Source: CAYXEN01 sp964464035 (lineage in GTDB: Bacteria; Krumholzibacteriota; Krumholzibacteriia; WVZY01). Taken from it: a DNA stretch of 56,300 bases. The first letter of the stretch is position 1, and each line of letters opens with the position of its first letter. Position numbers and translations under genes: made by a program. The DNA lies in the NCBI GenBank assembly GCA_964464035.1, contig CAYXEN010000012.1, forward strand, positions 1 to 56,300. Reading direction: 5' to 3'. Of the stretch, positions 26,256-35,900 are shown piece by piece. The notes under the pieces were generated by a model that worked only from the letters and a program-made list of their open reading frames with translations, was not told where the DNA came from and did not search any database.

Positions 26256-29200
26256 CTATCCGGATCCGACCCCGACCTTGAGGCGCTTCTTGAAACGCCG
26301 CGTTTGCGACGAGGAAAGCTGCCCTTCGCTCCTCAGCACTTCGATGAACGCCTCGACGACCTCGCGGTCGAACTGCTTGTCCGCGCAGTCGATCAATTCT
26401 TTGATCGCTTCCTCGGGGCTGATTCTCGTGCGATAGGGTTTATCCGCCGTCATCGATTGATATGCATCCAGCACCGCCAGGATCCTCGAACCTATGGGGA
26501 TCTCGTTGCCCTTGAGACCCATCGGATATCCTTTGCCGTCCACGCGCTCGTGGTGATAGAGGATGATGTTGCTGGCCAGTTCGACGAACTCCAACGGCCT
26601 CATGATCTCGGTGCCGTGCTCCGGATGTCTTTCTATCTCCCTGCGCTCTTCGGTCGTGAGGTTGAGCGCCTTGTTCAGTATCTCGTCGCTGATCTTGGTC
26701 ATGCCGATATCGTGTACGCTCGCCACGTACTGGATCACTTTCACTTCCTTGTCGCTCAATCCCATCTTCCTGCAAAGCTTGACGGTAAGATTGACGAGCG
26801 CCTCGATGGATTTGACTTTCTGCTGGTTTTCGAGCATTTTCTTGAACGCCTCGATAGTATCCTCGAACAATTCGTTCGTATCCGACGCTTTCCTTACCCT
26901 CTCGAGCGCACGCGATATCCTTTCGCTGAACGAAATCAGCAAGTTCATGTCGTCATTGTTGAACGGTTTCCCCGAGGTCTTGTTGTTGACGTTGATCACG
27001 CCGACCACGATGTTGTTCACGTACAGCGGAACGCTCAAGAGCGACATGGTCTCGTACTGCGGATTGTTGATGCACGTATAGACCTCGTTCTGCTCGATGT
27101 TGTCTATCAGCAGTGGCGCCCCGCTTTCCGCCACCTTGCCCGCGATGCCCTCGCCCAGCTTGACGCGGGCCTGTTCCACGATCCAGTCATCCAGTCCGTA
27201 TGAAACCTTTATGAAGAGCTCCTTGCGGTTCTCGTCGAGGAGCATCAAGGACACGATCTTGGCGGACAGGAGATCCGCTATCATCTTCACTATGAGTTCG
27301 AGCATTTCATGGAGTTCTTCCTTGGCACTGATTATCTCGGACAGGTATCCGAGCAGGTCGTTCACGCAATGCTCCTTGGGAATCGTGAAGGTGAACTTGC
27401 TCCCCTTGCCCGGTTTGCTCTGCACGGTGATGGTGCCGCCGTGTTGTTCCACGATGTTCTTGACGATCGCCAAGCCGAGCCCCGCGCCCTCGTACTTGGT
27501 GGCCTCTCCGTTGCGAACCCTGAAGTATTTTTCGAAAATCCGCTCGAGTTCCTCTTCCGGGATTCCGATGCCTTCGTCTTCTATGCTTATCGCAAGCTCC
27601 ACCGCTTCTTCTTCGACGCTGATCGTGATCGTGCTCCCCTCCGGCGAATACTTCACTGCATTGCTTATCAAGTTGATGAACACTTGTTTCAAGAGATCCG
27701 GGTCCGCGTCGACGTTGGGAACGTCATCGGGGATCATCATCACGATCTTGGTCTTCTTCTCGCTGAGCGACGGCTGCATCATCGAGACCACCTCCCGGAT
27801 CAACTCCTCTATGCCGAACTTCTTCCGGTTGAGCGGTCTCTGGCCGAACTCTATCTGCGAAACGTCCAGGATATCCCTCACTATCTTGATCAGCCTGTCG
27901 GTCTCCTTCATGACGATCTCGAGGAACTGCTTCTTCTGATGGAAGTTCGGATCGTCTATGCACTCGTAGAGCGTCTCCACGTAAGCCTTCATCGAAGTCA
28001 ACGGGGTCTTGAGCTCGTGCGACACGTGCGACACGAAATCCGACTTGAGATAATTGGTCTTCTCGAGATTCTTTATGGTCTTTTCGTAGTGGCGGATCTT
28101 TCTCTCCAGCGATTCGTAGAGACGGCTCTTTTCTATCGCCACCGTCAATTGATTGCTCAATATCGCCAGGAGCTTTATGTGCTTCTTCTTGAATTTCTTG
28201 GCTACGAAATCGCCCGTGTAGATGACACCGATCACCTGGTTGCCGTTGATCAACGGATAACCGACGAGCGATCTTATCTTGCTGTTGATGAGAAAATCGC
28301 TGTTGCGCGTCCTTCTGTCCTTGAGAACGTCCTCCACTACGACGTGCGTCTGGTTGTGGTAGATCCATTCGGACAGCCCCTCGTGCCTTATCTTGTTGCC
28401 CAGTCGCGCTTGATCCTCCTTGTTTATTCCAACGAACACCGACTCCGATATCTCATGCTTGTTGTTGAAGAGGACTATGCTGGCCCACGGCTGTGAGAGC
28501 AGCAAGGTGGCTTCCTTGGCGACGATCTTGAGCATCGTGTCGAGGGAAATGACGGAGTTTATGCCTATGCTGATGTCGAACAATCTCGTGAGTTCGACCA
28601 CCCTGTCGTCCGCGTCGAGCGGCTTGGCGCAAAGCTTGAACAGGGCGCTCCTGAGCCTGTCGCGGAACAGGTTCGAGACGTAAAAGATAAGGCTCAACAA
28701 GGCCCCGAGCACGAGTATCGCGCCGATGTAGTAATGTGGGTTGAGATAGGTCTCATCCATGAATGCGTAGCAGTTGTGGTGCGGGATGAGCTGTTTGAGT
28801 TCGAGATACCCCAAGCCGGCCGTTGCGAACATCGCCGGCAGAAAGAAGTAGAGGATTCCGTCCCGCAACGAGATCAGATTGATCGCGAAAAACAGCGGAG
28901 CGGCGAGCAGGAAGAGAAACGGACTCTGCACCGTGCCCGTGAAATAGATAAGCAGTTCGACCGATATGAGGTCGATGTAACACGAATACCACGTCCTGGC
29001 CGTCTTGACCTTCGTCGGCGACCAGGAGAGTCTCTTCCCGATGCGTGCCCACAGGATGTTGCTGTAGTACTGCAGGAAAGCCGAGGCCAGGAACAAGGAC
29101 AGGAGCAGGTCGGTCTTCAGATTGAAATGGGCTAAGGAGTGCGCCAAGAAGACTATGGCGAATATGGAGAACAACTCCATGATCCGCAGGTTGGCCAGGC

Positions 29201-29261
29201 TGAAGAAGCCTGGGCTGAAAGAAACCCTGGGCGATGCCGATCTGCTACGTGAAACAGCCAT
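26256..29261 (-). CDS. Membrane histidine kinase fused to GAF and HD-GYP domains
   Basis: About 1001 residues with the same layout as its downstream neighbour: N-terminal membrane segments (about 30-205), GAF (225-380), HisKA/HATPase (H-box SHELKTPLTSM with His415; NLISNAVKYS; EDEGIGIP; GAGLGLAIV), second GAF (about 640-790) and C-terminal HD-GYP. Here the HD pair is intact (SVHDIGMTKI, His850-Asp851) with HPEHG, YHHERVDGKGYP and LDAYQSMTADKPYR, so it may hydrolyse c-di-GMP. The ATG overlaps the stop of the 281-residue kinase (TGATG), which suggests coupled translation. The two big proteins are clearly duplicates that have diverged in their membrane sensors. Confidence 0.92.
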   Translation of the reverse strand: MAVSRSRSASPRVSFSPGFFSLANLRIMELFSIFAIVFLAHSLAHFNLKTDLLLSLFLASAFLQYYSNILWARIGKRLSWSPTKVKTARTWYSCYIDLISVELLIYFTGTVQSPFLFLLAAPLFFAINLISLRDGILYFFLPAMFATAGLGYLELKQLIPHHNCYAFMDETYLNPHYYIGAILVLGALLSLIFYVSNLFRDRLRSALFKLCAKPLDADDRVVELTRLFDISIGINSVISLDTMLKIVAKEATLLLSQPWASIVLFNNKHEISESVFVGINKEDQARLGNKIRHEGLSEWIYHNQTHVVVEDVLKDRRTRNSDFLINSKIRSLVGYPLINGNQVIGVIYTGDFVAKKFKKKHIKLLAILSNQLTVAIEKSRLYESLERKIRHYEKTIKNLEKTNYLKSDFVSHVSHELKTPLTSMKAYVETLYECIDDPNFHQKKQFLEIVMKETDRLIKIVRDILDVSQIEFGQRPLNRKKFGIEELIREVVSMMQPSLSEKKTKIVMMIPDDVPNVDADPDLLKQVFINLISNAVKYSPEGSTITISVEEEAVELAISIEDEGIGIPEEELERIFEKYFRVRNGEATKYEGAGLGLAIVKNIVEQHGGTITVQSKPGKGSKFTFTIPKEHCVNDLLGYLSEIISAKEELHEMLELIVKMIADLLSAKIVSLMLLDENRKELFIKVSYGLDDWIVEQARVKLGEGIAGKVAESGAPLLIDNIEQNEVYTCINNPQYETMSLLSVPLYVNNIVVGVINVNNKTSGKPFNNDDMNLLISFSERISRALERVRKASDTNELFEDTIEAFKKMLENQQKVKSIEALVNLTVKLCRKMGLSDKEVKVIQYVASVHDIGMTKISDEILNKALNLTTEERREIERHPEHGTEIMRPLEFVELASNIILYHHERVDGKGYPMGLKGNEIPIGSRILAVLDAYQSMTADKPYRTRISPEEAIKELIDCADKQFDREVVEAFIEVLRSEGQLSSSQTRRFKKRLKVGVGSG

Positions 29262-30106
29262 CAAAGAATTATCCTGTCAGAATCGTTCTCTACTATCGGC
29301 ACCATTACGTACACCGTGGTGCCGGTTCCTTTCTCGCTCGTCACTGAGATCTCGCCTTGGTGAAGCTCGACCAGGCTCCGAACGAGCGTAAGTCCCAATC
29401 CCGTCCCTTCGGTCCTGTCGCTGTGCAACCGCACGAACGGGCTGAAGATCTTCTCGAGGTATTCCTTGGGTATTCCCACCCCCCGGTCCGTCACTTGAAT
29501 CCGCATCAGTTCCCTGTCGCGAAGCTTTCTCTTGTCCTGTACTCTTTCCACTTCGACCAGCACCTTGCTCCCCTCGCTCGAGTAGATGAGAGCGTTCTCC
29601 ACCAGATTGGCTACGATCAACCTGAGCGCGTCCGGGCTGAAGAAAATTTCTTCCATCCGGGGCGAAACGTGAACCTCCACGCGATCACGAGCACCGTATT
29701 TCGCGGGAAGCCCGTCTATCACCTCTGCGAACAGCTTGCCGACCTCGATCCTCGCCGAAGGGAGAACTTCTTCCTCGCCGTCGATCTTGAGAAGCGCCAA
29801 GAACACCTGGTTCAACTCGCGCAAGAGCTCGCACTCTCGCCGAGCCTTCTTGAGATTGTCGATCGCCGCCGCCGTCGACTTGCTTTTTCGACGGGCTTTT
29901 CCTTCCAACATCTCTATCGCCAGGTCGAGATAGCCCGTTATCGCGGTCGTGGGTTTCTTTATTTCGTGGCCCATCACCAGCCGCGAAGACAGGAGGATGT
30001 TCTCGTACCTCCTGAGCCGCCGCCGCAGTGAGTCGGCTTCCCGGCGGGCTTCATTGAGTAGATTCGTCATCGCTTCGGCGTTCGATTTCTCAACATCGAT
30101 TTTCAT
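29261..30106 (-). CDS. Soluble sensor histidine kinase
   Basis: 281 residues without a membrane segment. A coiled-coil start (residues 5-35) leads to an unusual H-box VMGHEIKKPTTAITGYLDLA (His47), then N box IVANLVENALIYSS, G1 VTDRGVGIP, F box SPFVRL and G2 GTGLGLTLV. No sensor domain is visible, so it may be stimulated by a partner, for example the REC-GGDEF protein 33 bases upstream or the membrane kinases downstream. GGAG lies 8 bases before the ATG. Confidence 0.9.
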   Translation of the reverse strand: MKIDVEKSNAEAMTNLLNEARREADSLRRRLRRYENILLSSRLVMGHEIKKPTTAITGYLDLAIEMLEGKARRKSKSTAAAIDNLKKARRECELLRELNQVFLALLKIDGEEEVLPSARIEVGKLFAEVIDGLPAKYGARDRVEVHVSPRMEEIFFSPDALRLIVANLVENALIYSSEGSKVLVEVERVQDKRKLRDRELMRIQVTDRGVGIPKEYLEKIFSPFVRLHSDRTEGTGLGLTLVRSLVELHQGEISVTSEKGTGTTVYVMVPIVENDSDRIIL

Positions 30107-30139
30107 GGCGCTTTCTCCGGGAATAACGGGTCGTGATCA

Positions 30140-31114
30140 CTATTCGTGAACCTTCTTCGGAAGCAGGTCCTCCTGCCTGCGCTCTTTCACCACCACGCTG
30201 CCCCTTATTTTCTTGCCGTACTGCTTGAGTTCGCTCGCTATGTCGTTTATCTCCGCAAAGTGCTGAATCCTGTCGTCGCTGCTGACGACCAGAGCCACCG
30301 TAACCGCCATGTTCGGTATGCGCATGATTTCTCCCTGGCGGTTCCTGACTTCCATGTAGCCGCGCTTTACGTCTTCCTCGTCGAGGAGAAAGAGCGCACT
30401 CTTGTCGAATTCATCGATGATGTATCTGGCCATGAACTCGGCCCTGGCCGGATTGGTGATCATAACGAAATCGTCGCCGCCCACGTGCCCGATGAAATCC
30501 TCCTTGCTGCCCAACTTCTCGACGGTCTTGACGAGAATCGAGGCGAGAAACGATATGGTTTCGTCACCCTTCTGGTAGCCGTAGTAATCGTTGAACCCTT
30601 TGAAATTGTCTATGTCGATGTACAAGAAGGCGAACGGTTTGCGCATGCTGATCCGTCGCATCAGCTCGCGCTCTATCGCCGTGTTGCCGGGAAGGCCGGT
30701 GAGAGGATTCGCCTCCTTCTGCCTGACGTTCCATTCGAGCACGTTGCGCACGCGGAGCAGCAGTTCCTCGTTGGAATAAGGTTTTACCAAGTAATCGTTT
30801 GCACCGCCCTCCAAGCCCTTGACCCTTTCCGAGAGGTCGCTCTTGGCGGTCAGCATGATCACCGGTATCTGGCTCAAGCGATAGTCTTCTCGCATTTTGC
30901 GACAGACGTCCAGGCCGCTGAGCTCCGGCATCATGATGTCGAGGATCACGAGATCAGGGTGGAGTTCTTCGACTCGCTTGAGTGCTTCACGCCCGTTCCC
31001 GGCCGTTGCCACCTGATAGCCCGCCTTCTCCAGCGTAAACCGCAGTATCTGGAGGATATGGGGTTCGTCGTCGCACACCAGAATCTTGAACGACGACGTT
31101 TCACGCATGTGCAT
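30140..31114 (-). CDS. REC-GGDEF response regulator, probable diguanylate cyclase
   Basis: 324 residues. Receiver domain 1-125 with VCDDE, Asp59 in LVILDIMMPELSGLD and YLVKPYS; GGDEF domain from about 136 (NPLTGLPGNTAIE, FLYIDIDNFKGFNDYYGYQ) to 300. The signature reads GGDDF (212-216) instead of GGDEF/GGEEF, a change at the fourth position that leaves activity uncertain. No RxxD inhibitory site is obvious ahead of it. First gene of the signalling operon, with GGAG 5 bases before its ATG and a candidate sigma-54 promoter about 45 bases upstream. It would supply c-di-GMP opposite the HD-GYP proteins. Confidence 0.9.
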   Translation of the reverse strand: MHMRETSSFKILVCDDEPHILQILRFTLEKAGYQVATAGNGREALKRVEELHPDLVILDIMMPELSGLDVCRKMREDYRLSQIPVIMLTAKSDLSERVKGLEGGANDYLVKPYSNEELLLRVRNVLEWNVRQKEANPLTGLPGNTAIERELMRRISMRKPFAFLYIDIDNFKGFNDYYGYQKGDETISFLASILVKTVEKLGSKEDFIGHVGGDDFVMITNPARAEFMARYIIDEFDKSALFLLDEEDVKRGYMEVRNRQGEIMRIPNMAVTVALVVSSDDRIQHFAEINDIASELKQYGKKIRGSVVVKERRQEDLLPKKVHE

Positions 31115-31158
31115 TTCCTCTCCAATTGTTAGAATTCCATTTAGTTACGGGCGATTTC

Positions 31159-31174
31159 GCAATAAATATGCCAA
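31159..31174 (-). promoter_or_regulatory. Sigma-54 (-24/-12) promoter of the signalling operon
   Basis: The minus strand reads TTGGCATATTTATTGC, matching the TTGGCA and TTGC halves of the RpoN consensus with exactly 10 bases between GG and GC. The predicted start is near 31148, giving a leader of about 35 bases to the REC-GGDEF ATG. No good sigma-70 pair was found in the same gap. Confidence 0.5.
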
Positions 31175-31270
31175 GGCGAGAGCGGCGACCGAGGCGCCGC
31201 CCGGGGCGCGCAACAAGCGTTCCTGCAAGGGATTCTATGGAGGAAAAGAATGCCGTACCGGGGCGGGACA

Positions 31271-31288
31271 GGCGACCTTTGCGTCGCC
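31271..31288. repeat. GGCGAC/GTCGCC hairpin downstream of tsaD
   Basis: A perfect 6-bp stem with a 6-base loop lies between tsaD and the signalling operon. It has no T run on either side. It could be a Rho-dependent 3' end structure or a protein site. Confidence 0.35.
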
Positions 31289-31356
31289 CCGAGTACAAAT
31301 GCGAAGGCCCGCCGGAAAGACTTCAACGAACGGGGTTCATCGGGGCAATGAGGTTG

Positions 31357-32364
31357 CTAACGCCATGATTCTATGCTTCCCCGGGCGAACACATCGAGGT
31401 CGATACCGTCTTCGCGTTCCAGGGACAGGCGTTTCTCGGCGGCACACGCCACCATGGCGCCGTTGTCGGTGCAATACTCGACCTGGGGGGCATGGAACTC
31501 GAGCCCTCTCTCCCCGCATGCTTCTCTCAACGCCTTGCGGAGAGCTTCGTTGGCTGCCACGCCTCCGGCCAGGTAGACGTGTTTCGCTCCGCTTGCACCG
31601 GCGCATGCCATGGTCTTCCCAACGAGGGGTTCGATTATCGCGGCCTGGGCCGATGCGGCGATGTCGGCGACTTTTTTTTCGTCGAGCTTCCCCGTCCCCT
31701 CCACGTGCAACCTCACCGCGGTTTTCAACCCGGAGAAACTGAAATCATGATCGCCGCTGTTCATCATGGCGCGGGGGAAACAAACAGCATCGCTTCGCCC
31801 CTTCCGGGCGGCCCTCTCGATGGCCGGACCTCCCGGGTACCCAAGGCCGAGCAGCTTTGCAATCTTGTCGAAAGCCTCGCCGGCGGCGTCATCGCGCGTC
31901 GACCCGAGGAGCAGATAGCGCCCGATGTCGTCCATCCTGTAGAGAACCGTATGACCGCCGGAAACGACGAGAACCACCGCGGGGAACTGGAGTTCCCCCC
32001 CTCCCAACGCATTGGCCATTATGTGGGCTTCTATGTGATGGACACCCGCCAGCGGCACGCCGAGCCCCAGAGCCAGCGCCTTGGCGAACGCCACACCCAC
32101 GAGCAGGGAACCGATCAGGCCGGGGCCGTTGCTCACCCCTATGCCTTCGATCTCGTTTTCACGGATGCCGCCGCGCGAGAGCACTTCCTTGAAAACGGGA
32201 AGGATCGTCTTCATGTGGGCGCGCGAAGCCAACTCGGGGACCACGCCGCCGTACTTCTCATGGACCAACTGGGAGGAAGTGTACTGAGCCAAGAGACCGC
32301 TCTCGCGGGAATAGAGTGCGAGGGAGGTGTCGTCGCATGACGTTTCGATTCCAAGAACCAGCAT
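31357..32364 (-). CDS. tsaD: tRNA N6-adenosine threonylcarbamoyltransferase TsaD
   Basis: 335-residue catalytic subunit that puts threonylcarbamoyl on A37 of ANN-decoding tRNAs. GIETSCDDTSLAL, the metal-binding HHIEAHIMA histidines, VSGGHTVLY and LAGGVAANEALR are all intact. ATG 32364 is preferred over the overlapping GTG because GGAG is then 6 bases away. It follows glnB by 90 bases. The partners TsaB and TsaE are not in the window. Confidence 0.96.
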   Translation of the reverse strand: MLVLGIETSCDDTSLALYSRESGLLAQYTSSQLVHEKYGGVVPELASRAHMKTILPVFKEVLSRGGIRENEIEGIGVSNGPGLIGSLLVGVAFAKALALGLGVPLAGVHHIEAHIMANALGGGELQFPAVVLVVSGGHTVLYRMDDIGRYLLLGSTRDDAAGEAFDKIAKLLGLGYPGGPAIERAARKGRSDAVCFPRAMMNSGDHDFSFSGLKTAVRLHVEGTGKLDEKKVADIAASAQAAIIEPLVGKTMACAGASGAKHVYLAGGVAANEALRKALREACGERGLEFHAPQVEYCTDNGAMVACAAEKRLSLEREDGIDLDVFARGSIESWR

Positions 32365-32454
32365 CACGAGCTCCGAGTGAGGGGAAATGAGGCCGGGCGC
32401 GCCGCTTCGAAACCGGGGACGATGCGCGGGAAGGCCCGGCGGTGGGGGCCGATC

Positions 32455-32793
32455 TCAAAGGACGCTGTCTCCGCTCTCGCCCGTCCTGATCCTTATTGCG
32501 TCTTCCACGGCGGAAACGAAAATCTTTCCGTCGCCGACTTCCCCCGTGTGCGCGACCTTCGTGATCACTTCGATCACCTGTTCGGCCATATCGTCGCGCA
32601 CCACGATCTCCAGCTTGCTCTTGGGGAGAAAATCGACCCTGTATTCGCTTCCACGATAGAGTTCCGTGTGCCCCTTCTGCCTTCCGAATCCCCGCACCTC
32701 GGTGACGCTCAATCCCTTCACCCCGATTTCCATGAGAGCGGACTTGACGTCGTCCAGCTTGAAAGGCTTGATGTATGCTTCGATTTTCTTCAT
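32455..32793 (-). CDS. glnB: Nitrogen regulatory protein P-II
   Basis: 112 residues. MKKIEAYIKPFKLDDVKSAL, the T-loop GHTELYRGSEYRVDF with Tyr51 and the B-loop HTGEVGDGKIFV define a full PII protein that senses 2-oxoglutarate and ATP/ADP. Tyr51 is the uridylylation site, and the GlnD that would modify it is encoded 3 kb away. It lies next to tsaD, not to amtB, so GlnB rather than GlnK is the better name. The ATG at 32793 is chosen over an upstream start. Confidence 0.95.
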   Translation of the reverse strand: MKKIEAYIKPFKLDDVKSALMEIGVKGLSVTEVRGFGRQKGHTELYRGSEYRVDFLPKSKLEIVVRDDMAEQVIEVITKVAHTGEVGDGKIFVSAVEDAIRIRTGESGDSVL

Positions 32794-32833
32794 CTGCAGG
32801 ATACCTCGCAGACTCATTCCGGGACGCGGCGAC

Positions 32834-32850
32834 GTTCGGCTACGCCGAAC
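32834..32850 (-). repeat. GTTCGGC hairpin in the glnB leader
   Basis: A perfect 7-bp inverted repeat with a 3-base loop (GTTCGGC / GCCGAAC) lies 41 bases before the glnB ATG and inside the predicted leader. It lacks a U tract. Confidence 0.4.
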
Positions 32851-32905
32851 CATCCGGACACGCAACGAGCGATTCCGGTCGGGCGCCTCCGGTCAAGCCC
32901 AATAT

Positions 32906-32934
32906 AGAATAAGGTAGTCAGGAGCCGGCATCAA
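32906..32934 (-). promoter_or_regulatory. Sigma-70 promoter of glnB
   Basis: TTGATG (32929-32934), a 17-base spacer and TATTCT (32906-32911) on the minus strand. The leader would be about 105 bases. Confidence 0.55.
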
Positions 32935-32970
32935 GTGATATGTTGGGGCCGTCAACCCAGGCTAAAAGCG

Positions 32971-35900
32971 ATGAGAGACCGATCGATCGGCCGCATAAAG
33001 AAGCTGGCTCTCGACGCCTTGAAGGAAGTCGACAGCGAAACCATCCGGGAGCGACTAAGGCCCATTCGCCCGGTGTCGAAAAACGCGGCCGACTACTTCG
33101 CCGCCCTGGCGAAAAGGTTGTGCGTCGACGATTCATCGCTCGAGCGGTTCTCGCGGATGATATCCGCCTTTCTTCTGGGCCCCGACCCCGAAGGTTCTCT
33201 TCTCAACCTCATTCGTTACCTCGATGCAACCACTTCGACCGGCGCATTCCTCAACATGATCGCGGACAGCGGGCCGATGCTCGAAATGCTGGCGGTCACT
33301 TTCGGATCGAGCCGCTACATGGCGGACATCATCATCCGCAACCCGGGTCTTCTCTACTGGCTCATCGCGAAGAGCACGTGGGAAAAGGAAGACACCGTCG
33401 ACGATCTCGTGCGTGACATCAACGACGAAATCGCGAAGTTCAACACGAGGCAGGGCAAGCTCGACGCGCTCAAGAGATTCCACCGCAAGATGATTCTCAA
33501 GATCGGAGTCCAGGACCTCCTTGGAGAACGCTCGATGGAGAAGACGACGGCGGGCCTCAGCGACCTCGCCGAGGCCGTCGTGAGAGTCGTCCTCGACGTC
33601 GCGAGCGAAGAAAGCCTCCTTCGCAGCCCGGACGACGAAGCCTCACGGGGGGGCGGCCCGAGGTTTTGCGTGATAGCCATGGGCAAGCTGGGCGGCCGCG
33701 AACTCAACTACAGCTCTGATATAGACCTCGTCTACATTTGCGACAACCTCCCCGAGAAAGAGCTCGAAGCATACCATCACCTGGCCGAGAGACTCACCGC
33801 CGACCTGAGCGAAGCAACGGACGAAGGTTATCTCTACCGGGTGGACCTCCGCCTGAGACCCGACGGTACGGCGGGCCCGATCGTGAACACCCTGGCGTCG
33901 ATGAGGATATACTACGAGCAGAGAGGGAGACCGTGGGAATTCCAAGCCTATCTCAAGGCCAGACCCGTAGCCGGCGATCTCGAACTGGGCAGGAAGTTCC
34001 TCCGGTTCATCTCCGGCCTCATCTACAACCCTTCCTCGCCCTATTCCCCGGTCGCGGACATCTCCCTCTTGAGAGAGCGGATCCAGGAGAGCATCACTTT
34101 CCGGGACAAGGCCTTCAACGTAAAACTCATGGAAGGAGGCATCAGGGACATCGAGTTCATCGTCCAGACCCTCCAGCTTCTTCACGGCTCGACGGTGAAG
34201 GCGATCAGGGTCACCAACACGACCGAGGCGGTCGGCAGGCTGCTCGCCAACAAGTTGATCAAGAAATGGGAAGCAGACATTCTGCTCCAGGCGTATCGAT
34301 TCCTGAGACTCGTCGAGCACAGGCTCCAGATGATGCACCAGTTGAAGACCCACACGATCCCCCGCTCCGAAAACGACATGAGGCTCCTCGCCGAGAGGGT
34401 ATCCAGGGGGCCGCTCGGAAGATTCACGATGGAGCAATTCCTCGAGAGCCTCACTTCGCATCTGAACAAGATACGGATAATGAGCGACAGTTTCTTCGCC
34501 GGCAAGGAACCCCGTGATACGTCACTCCTTCTCGTCCTGCCCGCCGGGGATCGCAGGGTCAAACGCATTCTCGCCCGCTACGGGATAGAGGACGCCAGGC
34601 GCGCTCTCGACGTGATCCACAACCTCGCCTTCGGGTCTTTCCCCGATCTCCTGGACAGAAGAGCGCGCATAGCGCTCGAAGACCTCCTCCCCCGCCTTCT
34701 CGAAGAGACTTCCCTCACGGGCGAGCCCACCCGCACCCTCGCCGGCCTGGCGAAGATCTCCCGCGCGAGCGGCAACGAACGATCCTTCTACCGCTTCATG
34801 CACGACGAGGACGCGATGCGGCGCTTGCTCGTCGCCATGGCGGGAACGTCGTCGCTCATGGCCGCGCGACTCAGCCTGCACCCCGAGGTGATCGACAGCC
34901 TGATGGAAGACCCCGAAGAACACCTGAAACTCCGCTTGGACGAATTGCCGGCCATGAACCTCAGCCCCCCGGAGAGCGCGGGGAAAAAGGAACTCGCCGC
35001 CTTCGCAGACAGGTTGAAGTCGGAGAAACACCGGATCGAACTGGCCGCTTTCGCCGTGGACTTGAAGCGAGGATCCCTGCCCGACGCCCTGTCGCACGCG
35101 ATGGCGGTGTTCGCGACGCGCGTGGCGGGCGGACTCTTCCAGTCCCTCGGCTGCGCCGAAAAGGCCGCGCTGTTCGCACTGGGATCCTACGGCGTCGGAG
35201 AACCCAGGCCGGCGAGCGACATGGATCTGATAGTCGTAGCACGGCCGAAGTCGGGCGCCGAGCAGATCGAACACATAGCCAGAAAAGTACGACTGATGAA
35301 CGAGATCCTTACCGGGCACCAGGTTCTGAAGCTGGACTTCCGGCTCCGCGGCGAGGGGGCCAACGCCCCTCTTCTCCAGGACCTGGATTACTACACGGAT
35401 TACTTCGCCCGCAGGATGTCCCCTTGGGAAAGAATCGCCCTCGCCAAGTGTTCCTTCGTCTGCGGCTCTAAGCCCACCGCCGACGCGTTTCTCGGGAAGC
35501 TCGCCTCGATTGCTACGAGGCGGTTTTCGCCGGACGAAGTCACCGAGATACTCGAGATGCGCGCCGCCCTGGAGGCCAAGGTCAAACCTTCCGCGGCGAC
35601 CTGGGAGACGAAGAGATCCCGCGGGGGCAGATACGACATCGAATACATGTGCGGCGTAGGACTCGCAGCTTCCGGCTTTCGTTACGAGGACCTCGGGATG
35701 AACACAAAGGAAAGAATCGACGCGATGAGCGACATGGGGCTCATCGACCGGGAGGAGCGCGACTCTTGCCGCGACGCGGTGGACCTCTTCACGCTGGTGG
35801 AATTCCTCATGGAACTCCAGGAATTTCCGCCGCCGAGAACGAAAGAACAGAGGAACCGGCTCAACGTCTACATGAAGCGGACATTGGCTCTTCTGGGGAA

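Noticed and set aside
31115..31356. Possible small gene between tsaD and the signalling operon (frames of 60-80 codons on both strands)
   Set aside because: The frames overlap each other and the sigma-54-like element, and show no domain or ribosome binding site.
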